A DNA stretch of 64,000 nucleotides from Panacibacter microcysteis (GCF_015831355.1 NZ_JADWYR010000002.1:1-64000); one strand, 5' to 3'. Shown: positions 43,898-54,706, counted from the first letter of the stretch. Program-made: numbers and translations. Notes: generated by a model from the letters alone, not told the origin.

Positions 43898-46423
43898 ATG
43901 AAACTTGTTTTACCTGTTCTCCTCTTATGTTGTTTTTGCAATCATCTGTTCGCGGCTCCTGCAGGCGACGATGATAAAGTGATAAAAGTAACAGGTAAAA
44001 TACTTGACAAAAGTAACAACAGTGCCATCTCCGGTGCATTGATACAGATCGTTTCAGACACTAGCAGTTCCAACAATTTTACGGCATATGCCGTGGCAGA
44101 CAATGAAGGCAGGTTCGTTGTTGATAGTATGCCTTATGCAAAAAAATATATCATGATCATTTCGGCGGTAGGTTATGGTTCAGAAAGTAAGGCACTTGTG
44201 TTTAACGACGAAACCGGCAGATCAATGATTGTTAAAAATGTTGAGGCCATTGCAATGGCGCCGGAAGCGAATACCCTGGCAAATGTGGTGGTTACTGCAA
44301 CGGCTAAGCCGGCTATGCAATTTGGTATAGACAGGAAAATTTTTAACGTAGAAAAAAGCATTACGGCGCAGGGTGGAACCGCGGTAGATGTAATGCGCAA
44401 CATTCCGTCAATTACTGTAGATGTGAACGGGAATGTGCAAATGCGCAACAGCAGTCCACAGATATTGGTAGATGGAAGGCCAACCATTCTTACGCTCGAC
44501 CAGATTCCGGCAGACGACATAGAAAGAGTGGAGTTACTTACCAATCCGTCTTCCAAGTTTGATGCTTCCAGTGCAGGCGGTATCGTAAATGTGGTACTCA
44601 AGAAAAATAAGCGTAAAGGTTTCAACGGACTGGCGTCTGTTGGTGGCGGTACACCTCAGGTATTGAATGGCAACCTGAGTTTAAACCTGCGCCAGAAAAG
44701 CTTCAACTTTTTTGCAAGTGGCAATTACAATCAATCCGGCGGTATAGCAAGGGGAGAAGCTTACAGGGAGAATAAATCTAATAATGTAATCACTGACTAT
44801 TTTACACAGGTATCCGAGAATGAACGCAAACGAAAATTCAATTCTGTTCGTTTCGGTGCAGATTATTTTATAGACGATAAATCAACCATTTCTTTCACAC
44901 AAGGTATAACCAACGGAAGATTCAACAACACTGAATTACAGGACCAGCAATATTTTGACCAGCAATTTATACTTGATTATACCGGTACGCGGCTATCTGA
45001 AGGCAGTACAAAATTTCAACGCAGCAGCAGCGTGCTGGCATTTGACAGGACTTTTAACCGGCCTGATCATAAACTTACGGCTGATATAACCTATAATAAA
45101 GGCAGCCGTACTTCCGGTACACAAATCAATACAATTTTACTGGATACAGATGGCAGTCCATATGCACCGGATACCCGTGTTCGTAATGAAGGTTCTGGTG
45201 ATGATGATCAGCTTACCATTCAACTGGATTATAGCAACCAGGTAAATGAAAATAAAAAGATAGAGTTTGGATTAAGAAGTTTTACCAGTAATTCAACCAC
45301 AACGTTTGCTACTTATGCGCAGAATGGCAACAGTGAAACAAAGCTGCCCTTAAGCAATAATTATAAATACAGGGAGACAGTGAATGCCGGTTATTTCAAC
45401 TATGCCAACAAATGGAAAACATTCAAATACCAGTTGGGTTTAAGAACGGAGCTTTCAAAACTTGATGGCCAGTTGCTGGATAGCAATACACATTTTGGTT
45501 ATGCATATCCCGCCAGTTTTAAAAACCTGCTGGATGGTTTGTTCCCCAGTTTATTCCTTACCAAAGAGCTTGATGCAAACCAGGAGCTCCAGTTCAATTA
45601 TTCAAGAAGAATACGCAGGCCAAGATTCTGGGAAGTAAATCCATTTGTAGATATTGATGATCCGTTAAATATTTCGCAGGGCAATCCTGGCCTTATGCCT
45701 GAGTTTACCCACTCGTTCGAGGTAAATTATTTTAATAAGATGAAAAACGGGAGTTTTTTAGGTGTGGTATATTTCCGTAATAATATCGGTGATGTTACAG
45801 AATACAGCGACACAATATCGGCCGAGTTATACGATAAACTTAACAATGCCGCAGTGTCACCAAACGCAATACTCAGTACGTTCATCAATGCAGGTTATAC
45901 CAACAGACTGGGTACAGAATTTACACTACAACAAAAGTTCTTTAAAAACCTGGATCTCACTTACAGCATCAATCTTATGTACAGGAAGACCAGTGCAGAT
46001 GTAAAAGGAATCAACCTTAGTAATGCAGGTTTTAACTACGACACAAAATTTATTGCCAATTATAAAATCGTTTCTGATCGCAGCAAGCTTTTCAACAACC
46101 TGAGTTTCCAGCTTTTGTCAGAGTTTGAATCTCCCGAAGTAATTCCGCAGGGCAGGAGAAAAAGCCAGTTTGTCACCGACTTTGCATTACGCAAAGAGAT
46201 GCTGAAGAACAAAGCCGCGGCATTATCATTTAGCATCAACGATGTTTTCAACACACGCCGTTACGGAACTATATACGATACAGACGATTTCTACCAGGAT
46301 TCTTACAACCGCTGGAATGTGCGGACGTTCCGTTTAACCTTCAGCTATAAATTTGGTTCTTCTGATTTTGATCTTTTTAAACGCAGGGAAAGTAATGACG
46401 CTGGTGGAGGTCAGGAGGGTTAA
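43898..46423 (+). CDS. TonB-dependent receptor-like outer-membrane protein
   Basis: An 841-residue outer-membrane barrel. A signal peptide ends in FAAPAG, followed by a carboxypeptidase-regulatory-like domain (KVTGKILDKSNNSAISGALI). The plug-like region shows ANVVVTATAKPAMQFGIDRK, DVMRNIPSITVDVNGNVQMR, SPQILVDGRPTILTLDQI and VELLTNPSSKFDASSAGGIV. The barrel has the outer-membrane beta-barrel-family end (TFRLTFSYKFG, then FDLFKRRESND), characteristic of the Bacteroidota OMP_b-brl_3 subgroup. No SusD partner and no riboswitch are found. Ligand unknown. Confidence 0.85.
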   Translation: MKLVLPVLLLCCFCNHLFAAPAGDDDKVIKVTGKILDKSNNSAISGALIQIVSDTSSSNNFTAYAVADNEGRFVVDSMPYAKKYIMIISAVGYGSESKALVFNDETGRSMIVKNVEAIAMAPEANTLANVVVTATAKPAMQFGIDRKIFNVEKSITAQGGTAVDVMRNIPSITVDVNGNVQMRNSSPQILVDGRPTILTLDQIPADDIERVELLTNPSSKFDASSAGGIVNVVLKKNKRKGFNGLASVGGGTPQVLNGNLSLNLRQKSFNFFASGNYNQSGGIARGEAYRENKSNNVITDYFTQVSENERKRKFNSVRFGADYFIDDKSTISFTQGITNGRFNNTELQDQQYFDQQFILDYTGTRLSEGSTKFQRSSSVLAFDRTFNRPDHKLTADITYNKGSRTSGTQINTILLDTDGSPYAPDTRVRNEGSGDDDQLTIQLDYSNQVNENKKIEFGLRSFTSNSTTTFATYAQNGNSETKLPLSNNYKYRETVNAGYFNYANKWKTFKYQLGLRTELSKLDGQLLDSNTHFGYAYPASFKNLLDGLFPSLFLTKELDANQELQFNYSRRIRRPRFWEVNPFVDIDDPLNISQGNPGLMPEFTHSFEVNYFNKMKNGSFLGVVYFRNNIGDVTEYSDTISAELYDKLNNAAVSPNAILSTFINAGYTNRLGTEFTLQQKFFKNLDLTYSINLMYRKTSADVKGINLSNAGFNYDTKFIANYKIVSDRSKLFNNLSFQLLSEFESPEVIPQGRRKSQFVTDFALRKEMLKNKAAALSFSINDVFNTRRYGTIYDTDDFYQDSYNRWNVRTFRLTFSYKFGSSDFDLFKRRESNDAGGGQEG

Positions 46424-46545
46424 GTAAAATTCCTTACACCAATAAATAATCCAGGACACCAATTCACGGCTTGTACACTTGTTTTACGCCTGGTTATGAT
46501 GTAATGATACCGGACTTCGACGCGTTGCCCCGTTTACTTACTGCA

Positions 46546-46565
46546 GTACAAGAGTGCGACGCAAC
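46546..46565 (-). repeat. Dispersed intergenic repeat, type B copy 5
   Basis: Exact core on the minus strand, between the TonB receptor and the DUF2167 gene. Confidence 0.85.
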
Positions 46566-46680
46566 AAAAGCTTAATGCATATTCTGCTGCCCGGCTCCAT
46601 ATTTCTGTCCTTAATTTTTCTTAAGGTTATTCAATTTTGGCTGTAAATCAGCATTTTTGCAACAACCTTAAACGCTTTTC

Positions 46681-47670
46681 ATGAAACAAATAACCCTTTA
46701 CCTGGCCTCCCTGTTTTTTTGTATTAGTCAACTTACTGCTCAACCGGATACTGCTGCTGCAGCAATCGGTGATTCAACTGAAGAAAGTATTGTAGCATAC
46801 CTGAAGACTGCCGATTCTGTAAATCGTGCGATGAAGTATGAGCATGGAGTAATAACGCTGAATGGTGGTTTTGCAACACTAAATGTTCCGGCAGGGTTTA
46901 AATTTTTGGATGCAGCACAAAGCCATTACGTACTGGAAGAACTGTGGGGTAACCCTAAAGACGCAAGTGTGCTGGGTATGATTTTTCCGGAAACATCTTC
47001 GCCCTTTACTGACAGCAGTTTTGCTTTTGTTGTTACATTCCAGGACCTGGGATATGTAAAAGACGACGATGCAAAAGATGTGGACTATGACGAGATGTTG
47101 AAAGAATTGCAGGACAGTGAAACTGAAGATAATAAACAACGTATGGCAGAAGGCTACCCTGCAATACATATGGCAGGCTGGGCGCAAAAGCCTTTTTATG
47201 ACGATAAGAGAAAAGTATTGCATTGGGCAAAAGACCTTGTTTTTAGCGATAACGGGGGTGTACATACGCTAAACTATGATGTGCGTGTGCTTGGCCGCAA
47301 GGGCGTGTTATCGCTTAACGCGGTTGCTTCTATGAATGAACTGCCCCTGGTAAAAGAAAATATTGACAACATACTAAATATGGCTTCTTTTACAGAAGGC
47401 AATGCTTATGCAGATTTTGATGATAATACAGATAAGATAGCTGCTTATACTGTTGGCGGTCTGGTAGCGGGCAAAGTGCTGGCTAAAGTGGGCTTTTGGG
47501 CCCTGATACTTAAATTCTGGAAACTGATTGCAGGTGGCGCCGTTGCTGCATACTACGGCATAAGAAAATGGCTTACCGGCAGAAAACGACCTGAAGAAGA
47601 GCTGGTGCCAGAGCCGGTTAGCAATGAAGAAGATGAAGTGCCCAACAACCATACAAACGAAGTTGCTTAA
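46681..47670 (+). CDS. DUF2167 membrane protein
   Basis: A 329-residue protein with a signal peptide (MKQITLYLASLFFCISQLTA). The DUF2167 extracytoplasmic domain is marked by LNGGFATLNVPAGFKFLDAA, YVLEELWGNPKDASVLGMIF, GYVKDDDAKDVDYDEML and HWAKDLVFSD. The C-terminal third has hydrophobic helices (VGFWALILKFWKLIAGGAVA) and an acidic tail. The family is widespread and uncharacterised; it is probably in the inner membrane facing the periplasm. It converges on the methionine operon across a shared terminator. Confidence 0.85.
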   Translation: MKQITLYLASLFFCISQLTAQPDTAAAAIGDSTEESIVAYLKTADSVNRAMKYEHGVITLNGGFATLNVPAGFKFLDAAQSHYVLEELWGNPKDASVLGMIFPETSSPFTDSSFAFVVTFQDLGYVKDDDAKDVDYDEMLKELQDSETEDNKQRMAEGYPAIHMAGWAQKPFYDDKRKVLHWAKDLVFSDNGGVHTLNYDVRVLGRKGVLSLNAVASMNELPLVKENIDNILNMASFTEGNAYADFDDNTDKIAAYTVGGLVAGKVLAKVGFWALILKFWKLIAGGAVAAYYGIRKWLTGRKRPEEELVPEPVSNEEDEVPNNHTNEVA

Positions 47671-47690
47671 AGTGGTATAACAGGCAAATG

Positions 47691-47716
47691 AAAGTCCCGC
47701 AGCAATGCGGGACTTT
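47691..47716. terminator. Bidirectional terminator
   Basis: Stem AAAGTCCCGC / GCGGGACTTT with loop AGCAAT lies between the convergent DUF2167 and hom genes and is usable on either strand. Confidence 0.85.
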
Positions 47717-47742
47717 TCAATATAAAACACACTCAATAAAGA

Positions 47743-48999
47743 TTACACGATTCCCGCAAGCTCGAGGCTTCTTTTTTTCAGCCCTCTTATTTCAATGTCT
47801 TCAATGATGGGTTCCGGTGTAAGGATAAATGATACGCCATGTTGTTTCCACCACTTGTCATTAACCAGTTTGTTGAAGTTGATCACACCGATCAGGTAAC
47901 TTCTGTCCTGCCCGCCGTGCCATTCTTCTATCCATTCAAAATCTTCTTTGGGTATATCTGTCAGCTTATTAAAACTTACATAAGCTCTTACATAAAAGTC
48001 ATTGGTGAGTTCGCCGGGTGTATGGTAATATAGTTTCTTATACTCGTAATGGTAATCGTAACGCAATGCAGATATATCACTCAGCACAGCAGACGCAGTC
48101 GGAAAACTGCCGGCGCCTTTGCCGTAAAAGAATTGCTTGTCTGCAAAACCGCTTTCGATTACCACGCCATTGTATTCATTCTTTACAAAGCTTAAATGAT
48201 CGTCGTGCGGAACAAATTGCGGCAACACAAAAGCTGCCACTTTGCCACTCTTTAATTTCTGCGCCTGCGCCACGAGTTTAATATCATAGCTTTTTTCTTT
48301 AGCTACGGCAGCATCGGCACCCTGTATGTTTTGTATGCCGGTAAAAACAATGTTTTCTGATTTGGTTACAATACCGTAAGCGTGCGTAAGTAATAAAGTC
48401 CATTTATTCAATGCATCGTATCCTTCCACATCCAGGGTGGGGTTACTTTCTGCAAAGCCAAGCTGCTGCGCCAGCAATAACGCTTCGGTGTAATCCAGCT
48501 TGTCTTCAAACATTTTGGTAAGTATAAAATTGGTAGAGCCGTTTACAATAGCTTTTATACCATGCAGCAGGTCATTGTCGTAATATTCTTCCAGGTTTCT
48601 TATAACGGGTATTGATGCGCATGCGGCGGCTTCGCAAAGAAAAGGCAGGCCTGTTTCTTTCTGCAGGGCCAGTATTTCGGGTAAATGTTCAGCGATCATT
48701 TTTTTGCTGGCACTTACCACGGCCTTGCCGTTTTTAAACGCTGTAGTAACAATATCAAACGCTGCATCAGCATCGTCAATTACCTCTACTATTACATTAA
48801 TATTGCTATCGTAAAGCAATTCATCTTTATTGGTTGTAAACAATTCATCCGGCGCATTTCTTTTTTTGCCGGCATGTTTAATACAAACTTTTTTAATGGT
48901 GGCTTTTAATGACGGGGTTTGCTTTAATACACGATATAAACCTTCACCAACTACGCCAAAACCAAATAAACCAATTACCAGTTGCTTGTCTGTGCTCAT
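47743..48999 (-). CDS. hom: Homoserine dehydrogenase
   Basis: A 418-residue enzyme reducing aspartate semialdehyde to homoserine. The Rossmann start is VIGLFGFGVVGEGLYRVLKQ, then SASKKMIAEHLPEILALQKE with the catalytic-domain entry. The signature region is EAAACASIPVIRNLEEYYDN, GIKAIVNGSTNFILTKMFE and ESNPTLDVEGYDALNKWTLL. The C-terminal region is shorter than a full ACT domain. It is the last gene of a three-gene unit behind the SAM riboswitch and starts 11 bp after metX ends, so it supplies the homoserine used by MetX. Confidence 0.93.
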   Translation of the reverse strand: MSTDKQLVIGLFGFGVVGEGLYRVLKQTPSLKATIKKVCIKHAGKKRNAPDELFTTNKDELLYDSNINVIVEVIDDADAAFDIVTTAFKNGKAVVSASKKMIAEHLPEILALQKETGLPFLCEAAACASIPVIRNLEEYYDNDLLHGIKAIVNGSTNFILTKMFEDKLDYTEALLLAQQLGFAESNPTLDVEGYDALNKWTLLLTHAYGIVTKSENIVFTGIQNIQGADAAVAKEKSYDIKLVAQAQKLKSGKVAAFVLPQFVPHDDHLSFVKNEYNGVVIESGFADKQFFYGKGAGSFPTASAVLSDISALRYDYHYEYKKLYYHTPGELTNDFYVRAYVSFNKLTDIPKEDFEWIEEWHGGQDRSYLIGVINFNKLVNDKWWKQHGVSFILTPEPIIEDIEIRGLKKRSLELAGIV

Positions 49000-49010
49000 T
49001 TTACTTATTG

Positions 49011-50132
49011 TTACTGGTTACCGGTAACAGGTTGCCGGTAACTTGTGTTAATAAAATCTTTTACTAAACTTTCTATTGTTTCAAATTCCAGCAGAAAACC
49101 ATCATGTCCATAGTAAGAATCTATAACCGCCAGTTTAGCGTTTGGAATATATGCGGCAAGTAATTCCTGCTCGCTGGTGGGGAACAATACATCTGATGAA
49201 ATACTGATAACCAGCGTTTTTGCTTTAATGCTCTGTAATGCAGCCCTTACGCTATCCCGCCCTCTGCCTACGTTGTGTTTATCCATTGCATGGCTGAGAA
49301 AATAATAGCTGAATGCATTAAAGCGCTTGGCCAGTTTTTCTCCCTGGTAGCGTTGGTAGCTTTCTGCTTTAAAAATTTTGTGGTCTATGCTTTTTCCTTC
49401 TGTTGCTGTAGTAAAGCCCTGCTGGCTTTTAGAGTACGCTTCATAATGCCTGTAAGAGATCAGTGCAATACTGCGTGCAATCTTCATTCCTTCAAGCCCC
49501 GCATCTACCTGTTCTTCTTTCCATGTAGGATCGTTTTCTATGCACATGCGCTGAGATGCATTGAAGGCCACACCCCAGGGCGAGTGCTCTGCATTGGTGG
49601 CTATCGGAAAAATAAATTCAAACAGATCAGGGTTTTCTATGTTCCATTCCAGTAATTGCTGGCCGCCCATAGAACCACCGATGCCAATCCAGATTTTATC
49701 AATGCCTAGATAAGTTCTCAAATGTTCATAAGACCTTATCATGTCCCTCGTTGTAAAAAAAGGAAAATCATGATAATACGTTTTGTCTGTAAGCGGGTCG
49801 GTATCAAGCGGGGCAATGCTGCCGTAGCAACTGCCGGGCATATTTACACAAACAATAAAATGTTTGGACGGGTCAAACAATTTTGTTTCGCCCACCAGGC
49901 CAGACCACCATTCTGCAGGGTTGCTGTTGGCTGTAAGCGCGTGGAATATCCATACCACATTGCTCTTAGACGCATTAAGTGCTCCCAGCGTAGTATAGGC
50001 CAGGTGAAAGCCGGGGATTGTTCTGCCGCTCTCAAGTGTAAATGAATTGTTGTAATAAAATATTTCCGGTTGCAAAGATTTTTTTGTTTGGTACTTAACT
50101 GTATTACTACTATTGGGCTCCTGTTGTGTCAC
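49011..50132 (-). CDS. metX: Homoserine O-acetyltransferase MetX
   Basis: A 355-373-residue alpha/beta-hydrolase that acetylates homoserine for sulfur incorporation. The nucleophile elbow is GIGGSMGGQQLLEW; the catalytic Asp and His are expected in ISSDVLFPTSEQE and SYYGHDGFLLE. The only starts available are a GTG at 50132, inside a dispersed repeat, and a TTG at 50075 (giving MQPEIFYYNNSF). The shorter form fits the family better, so the first about 19 residues are doubtful. It is the middle gene of metY-metX-hom. Confidence 0.9.
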   Translation of the reverse strand: MTQQEPNSSNTVKYQTKKSLQPEIFYYNNSFTLESGRTIPGFHLAYTTLGALNASKSNVVWIFHALTANSNPAEWWSGLVGETKLFDPSKHFIVCVNMPGSCYGSIAPLDTDPLTDKTYYHDFPFFTTRDMIRSYEHLRTYLGIDKIWIGIGGSMGGQQLLEWNIENPDLFEFIFPIATNAEHSPWGVAFNASQRMCIENDPTWKEEQVDAGLEGMKIARSIALISYRHYEAYSKSQQGFTTATEGKSIDHKIFKAESYQRYQGEKLAKRFNAFSYYFLSHAMDKHNVGRGRDSVRAALQSIKAKTLVISISSDVLFPTSEQELLAAYIPNAKLAVIDSYYGHDGFLLEFETIESLVKDFINTSYRQPVTGNQ

Positions 50133-50142
50133 TCACTTCAAC
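50123..50142 (+). repeat. Dispersed intergenic repeat, type A copy 8
   Basis: GTTGTGTCACTCACTT, then a diverged CAAC. It overlaps the possible GTG start of metX and faces the type B copy at 50303. Confidence 0.75.
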
Positions 50143-50302
50143 GTTCTGGTCATTATGCTGCAAGGGGCACAACCTTGTTTACCGGCAGCCACCTTGTAAT
50201 GGATGTATCAGTTCCGGGCTAAGGCCCGAAACTGATAATATTTAGTTCATTCAATTACTTTGAACAAAGTTCGAACCGCTGTTGCTGCATAAAGTGCCAG
50301 GC

Positions 50303-50322
50303 GTACAAGAGTGCGACGCAAC
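50303..50322 (-). repeat. Dispersed intergenic repeat, type B copy 6
   Basis: Exact core on the minus strand, within the metY-metX spacer (50133-50365). The operon transcript would therefore contain both repeats as an inverted pair. Confidence 0.85.
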
Positions 50323-50365
50323 GAAAGCTATATGCCTGCACTTTAGCCTGGCTCATAAAACATAC

Positions 50366-51721
<1,356 letters not shown>

Positions 51722-51803
51722 TTAAAAAATGTTTTTGTAATTCCTTAATCAAAACTTACCAGAGATCAGAACAATCGGCGGGCTTTGTTTGCAGCAAATA
51801 AAA

Positions 51804-51830
51804 AAGCCCATCCGAGAGTCAGATGAGCTT
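51804..51830 (-). terminator. Riboswitch-controlled terminator in the metY leader
   Basis: On the minus strand AAGCTCATC and GATGGGCTT form a stem (one G-T pair) around TGACTCTCG, followed by TTTTTTATTTG. It lies 45 nt downstream of the SAM aptamer and 113 nt before the metY ATG, as expected for the expression platform. Confidence 0.8.
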
Positions 51831-51874
51831 AATATGTTTAGCGTTTGTACGCAATCAATCAAACTTTACTCTGA

Positions 51875-51984
51875 CTTATCTCTGCCCGCAACGCGGGCCG
51901 GAGTTGGCACCTTCTTACAAGTGAGTAGCTTGTAAGGGTTGCCAAGGCTTCATCGGGCCTAATCCCTCTGCCTTTCTTGATAAG
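51875..51984 (-). promoter_or_regulatory. SAM-I (S-box) riboswitch
   Basis: Read on the minus strand: P1 CTTATC, AGAAAGGCAGAGGGA, the conserved GATGAAGCC and GGCAACC, then a hairpin ACAAGCTACTCACTTGT, AAGGTGCCAACTCC, and P1 closing GATAAG. These blocks are in the order and spacing of SAM-I aptamers. With the terminator at 51804 it should shut off metY-metX-hom when SAM is abundant. Confidence 0.93.
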
Positions 51985-52175
51985 TATTTAAAGAACTGTC
52001 GCAAAGGTAAATGCCCTGTTCTTAAACTGCCAAATTTTTTTCTTAAATGAATTAAGTGGCTTTTAATCCGAATGTCTTTTTGGTACAGGATTTTAATATA
52101 TGAGTAAATATTTGCATGATACTTTTGTGCCAGTAATTCGTACCAGGAATCATAAACCTTTTAAAGATGTACCTT

Positions 52176-52571
52176 ATGAAAAAGAATTGGCTTTTAATGG
52201 CATTGCTGTTTGCATGTTCATTCGTTAACCAACTGCATGCCCAGTCTTCCGAAAAAGATTCACTAAACATTACCAACAGGCTGTACGATGACAGGCCGCT
52301 TGTAAATCCTACATCCAACGAGTTTTCTATTACAGAAGGTTTTAGTATTTATCCATATGTAGTAAAAGACGAGCTAAAAATTTTTGGGTTAGATCCCGCT
52401 GTTAAAACGCATATCACCGTTACGGCGGTATACGGCAAAGTGATATTCGAAAGCCGCTCTTCCGGCGAAGAAGCCTACACGGCCAACGTAAGCAGGATAT
52501 TGCCTGGCGCATACTATGTAACCATAAAAGAGAAAAAGAAAACGGTAATGCTAAAGTTCCTCAAGCAATAA
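52176..52571 (+). CDS. Small secreted protein, type IX sorting-domain-like
   Basis: A 131-residue protein with signal peptide MKKNWLLMALLFACSFVNQLHAQ (ATG 52176). After a 40-residue linker, the C-terminal 80 residues look like a type A sorting domain on its own: GFSIYPYVVKDELKIFGL, VTAVYGKVIFES, LPGAYYVTIKEKKKTVMLKF. A cargo made almost only of the sorting signal is unusual. It may be a surface-anchored structural piece, or a shortened cargo. It is monocistronic and closed by a terminator. Confidence 0.65.
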   Translation: MKKNWLLMALLFACSFVNQLHAQSSEKDSLNITNRLYDDRPLVNPTSNEFSITEGFSIYPYVVKDELKIFGLDPAVKTHITVTAVYGKVIFESRSSGEEAYTANVSRILPGAYYVTIKEKKKTVMLKFLKQ

Positions 52572-52592
52572 ATTTTATAGCATTTTTATCTG

Positions 52593-52620
52593 AAAGCACA
52601 ACCCAATGTTGTGCTTTTTT
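52593..52620 (+). terminator. Rho-independent terminator
   Basis: Perfect stem AAAGCACAAC / GTTGTGCTTT with CCAAT loop, followed by TTTT, 22 bp after the preceding gene. Confidence 0.88.
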
Positions 52621-52660
52621 TATGTTGTGTAGCCGGCAATAGTAACACTTCTCAGCTTTG

Positions 52661-52680
52661 GTTGTGTCACTCACTTGTAC
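52661..52680 (+). repeat. Dispersed intergenic repeat, type A copy 9
   Basis: Exact core with AGCTTTG before it and GCCGGC 23 nt upstream. Confidence 0.85.
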
Positions 52681-52860
52681 TGTATAACAATGTGCATCTG
52701 CAGGCTGCGGGCTTTGCCGGTTGCATCTTTATTCAACTGTCACAGGCACATACTTGCGAAAAGTTCCTCACATCAATTGCCGCACTGCATATTCATTGCT
52801 ATGCGCCTATGTATTACACTAACAAATGTTATCTTCGCTGCTTCAAATTATAAAAGCTAT

Positions 52861-54039
52861 ATGAAAGAAGTTGTAATTGTTTCCGCTGTACGCACTCCCA
52901 TGGGCAGTTTCGGCGGCAGTTTGAAAGATATATCAGCAACAAAGCTTGGTGCTGTGGCCATTAAAGCAGCAGTAGAAAAAGCAGGAATACAACCAGGCCA
53001 GGTACAGGATGTTTTAATGGGTTGTGTAATACAGGCAAACCTTGGGCAGGCACCTGCCAGGCAGGCTGCAAAATTTGCAGGCTTACCCAATGAAGTGAAT
53101 TGCACCACGATCAATAAAGTTTGTGCCAGCGGTATGAAAGCAATTGCACAGGCAGCGCAAAGTATTGCTTTGGGTGATGCAGATATAGTAGTTGCAGGCG
53201 GAATGGAGAATATGAGCAGCGTGCCCTTTTATGTAGAAAATATGCGGTGGGGTAATAAATATGGTAACGCTGCTATGATCGACGGACTTGCAAAAGACGG
53301 CCTTACAGATGTATACGATGGAAAAGCCATGGGTAATGCTGCAGAGCTTTGTGCAAAAGAATGTGGCATAACCCGCGAAGACCAGGATGGTTTTGCAGTA
53401 GAAAGTTATAAACGCAGCCAGGCTGCTTGGGAGAGTGGTAAGTTTGATAATGAAGTGGTGCCTGTAGAAATACCACAACGCAAAGGGAACCCTGTTATCT
53501 TTGCAAGAGATGAAGAACCGTTTAATGTAAAGTTTGACAAGATACCGACGCTTAACCCGGCGTTTCAAAAAGATGGAACTGTTACCGCGGCAAATGCAAG
53601 CACCATGAATGATGGTGCGGCTGCACTGGTGCTGATGAGCAAAGAAAAAGCAGCAGAACTGGGGTTAAAGCCTATTGCAAAAATCAAAGCTTACGCTGAT
53701 GCGGAGCAGGCACCGGAGTGGTTTACCACAACACCGTCATTGGCGGTTCCTAAAGCAGTAGAAAAAGCTGGTTTGCAAATGAGTGATATTGATTTCTGGG
53801 AACTAAATGAAGCGTTTAGCGTGGTTGGTATAGAAAATACACGCCGCATGCAACTAGACCCGGCAAAAGTTAATGTGCATGGCGGGGCAGTTGCTTTAGG
53901 CCACCCATTGGGTTGCAGTGGCGCAAGAATTATTGTAACGCTTATTAACGTGCTGAAAGCAAACAATGCTAAATATGGCGCGGCCGGTATTTGTAATGGT
54001 GGTGGTGGCGCCAGTGCTATGGTAATTGAAAATATATAA
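52861..54039 (+). CDS. Acetyl-CoA C-acetyltransferase (thiolase)
   Basis: A 392-residue thiolase. It starts MKEVVIVSAVRTPMGSFGGS at the ATG at 52861 (an open frame extends to 52675 but runs through a repeat). The nucleophilic Cys is in NKVCASGMKAIAQAAQ. The C-terminal active-site motifs are NEAFS, then GGAVALGHPLGCSGARI and CNGGGGASAM. It condenses or cleaves acyl-CoA with acetyl-CoA, in fatty-acid degradation or in acetoacetyl-CoA formation. No beta-oxidation partner is next to it, so the direction is open. Closed by a terminator. Confidence 0.93.
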   Translation: MKEVVIVSAVRTPMGSFGGSLKDISATKLGAVAIKAAVEKAGIQPGQVQDVLMGCVIQANLGQAPARQAAKFAGLPNEVNCTTINKVCASGMKAIAQAAQSIALGDADIVVAGGMENMSSVPFYVENMRWGNKYGNAAMIDGLAKDGLTDVYDGKAMGNAAELCAKECGITREDQDGFAVESYKRSQAAWESGKFDNEVVPVEIPQRKGNPVIFARDEEPFNVKFDKIPTLNPAFQKDGTVTAANASTMNDGAAALVLMSKEKAAELGLKPIAKIKAYADAEQAPEWFTTTPSLAVPKAVEKAGLQMSDIDFWELNEAFSVVGIENTRRMQLDPAKVNVHGGAVALGHPLGCSGARIIVTLINVLKANNAKYGAAGICNGGGGASAMVIENI

Positions 54040-54093
54040 TCATTTGCAGTATAACCTGCAATACGATTGCGTTGTTACCCGGTAGTATTCACG

Positions 54094-54125
54094 AAGAGCA
54101 AAACAAAACGTTTTGCTCTTTTTTA
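54094..54125. terminator. Terminator between thiolase and YhcH genes
   Basis: Stem AAGAGCAAAAC / GTTTTGCTCTT with loop AAAAC, then TTTTT. It overlaps the stop of the convergent gene and can serve both directions. Confidence 0.85.
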
Positions 54126-54575
54126 TACCATCACTTTTATAACTACTTTTTTGACTGTTGCCGGCGTGGCTACTTTCACGCAGGGCATGTGCAGGTCAGT
54201 AGGATAAAAGATCATAAAATTACCTGCAGACAAAGGCGCGAAGCATACCGGTGGATCGCTTACTTCGAGGAAGTCTTTTGTTGCATCGTATGGTAATGCA
54301 ATTTTTTGGTTGTCAAAGAATGCCAGGCCAACCAATTCTTCGCCCTCGATCATGTATTGTATGTCAATGTACTTCCTGTGTGCTTCCATGTGCAATGCAG
54401 TAGCATCTGAAGTTTCGTATTGCTGCACAATGGCGAAAAGTTTATCTCCTTCGATTTCGTATTTACCTGGTTCAATGTTTGTGTTTTTTGCGGCGTTCAA
54501 CCAATCAAATGCTTTTGAAAACAACGGATGCAGTATACTGAATTTATGGGCGTGCTGAAGATTTTCACTTATCAT
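54123..54575 (-). CDS. YhcH/YjgK/YiaL family protein
   Basis: A 150-residue cupin-like beta-barrel of the EbgC/YhcH family. The metal-site pattern is visible: EAHRKYIDIQYMIEGEELV in the first half and AGNFMIFYPTDLHMPC in the second, with His and Glu ligands. Relatives are small sugar-binding or sugar-anomerase proteins associated with sialic acid or beta-galactoside metabolism. Upstream on the same strand beyond a repeat is a PfkB-type sugar kinase, and uxaC lies further away, so a role in sugar-acid use is plausible but not shown. Confidence 0.85.
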   Translation of the reverse strand: MISENLQHAHKFSILHPLFSKAFDWLNAAKNTNIEPGKYEIEGDKLFAIVQQYETSDATALHMEAHRKYIDIQYMIEGEELVGLAFFDNQKIALPYDATKDFLEVSDPPVCFAPLSAGNFMIFYPTDLHMPCVKVATPATVKKVVIKVMV

Positions 54576-54647
54576 TTTTATGCTTTTAGAAGATGGCTGT
54601 TGCTAACATGCGCTGTTACACCCGGGGCTGCTGAGACATGCAATACA

Positions 54648-54667
54648 GTACAAGAGTGCGACGCAAC
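54648..54667 (-). repeat. Dispersed intergenic repeat, type B copy 7
   Basis: Exact core on the minus strand with CCCGGC 23 nt upstream, between the YhcH and PfkB genes. Confidence 0.85.
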
Positions 54668-54706
54668 AGGCGCTTCATACATGTACAAATGCCGGGTAAA
54701 TAAAAT

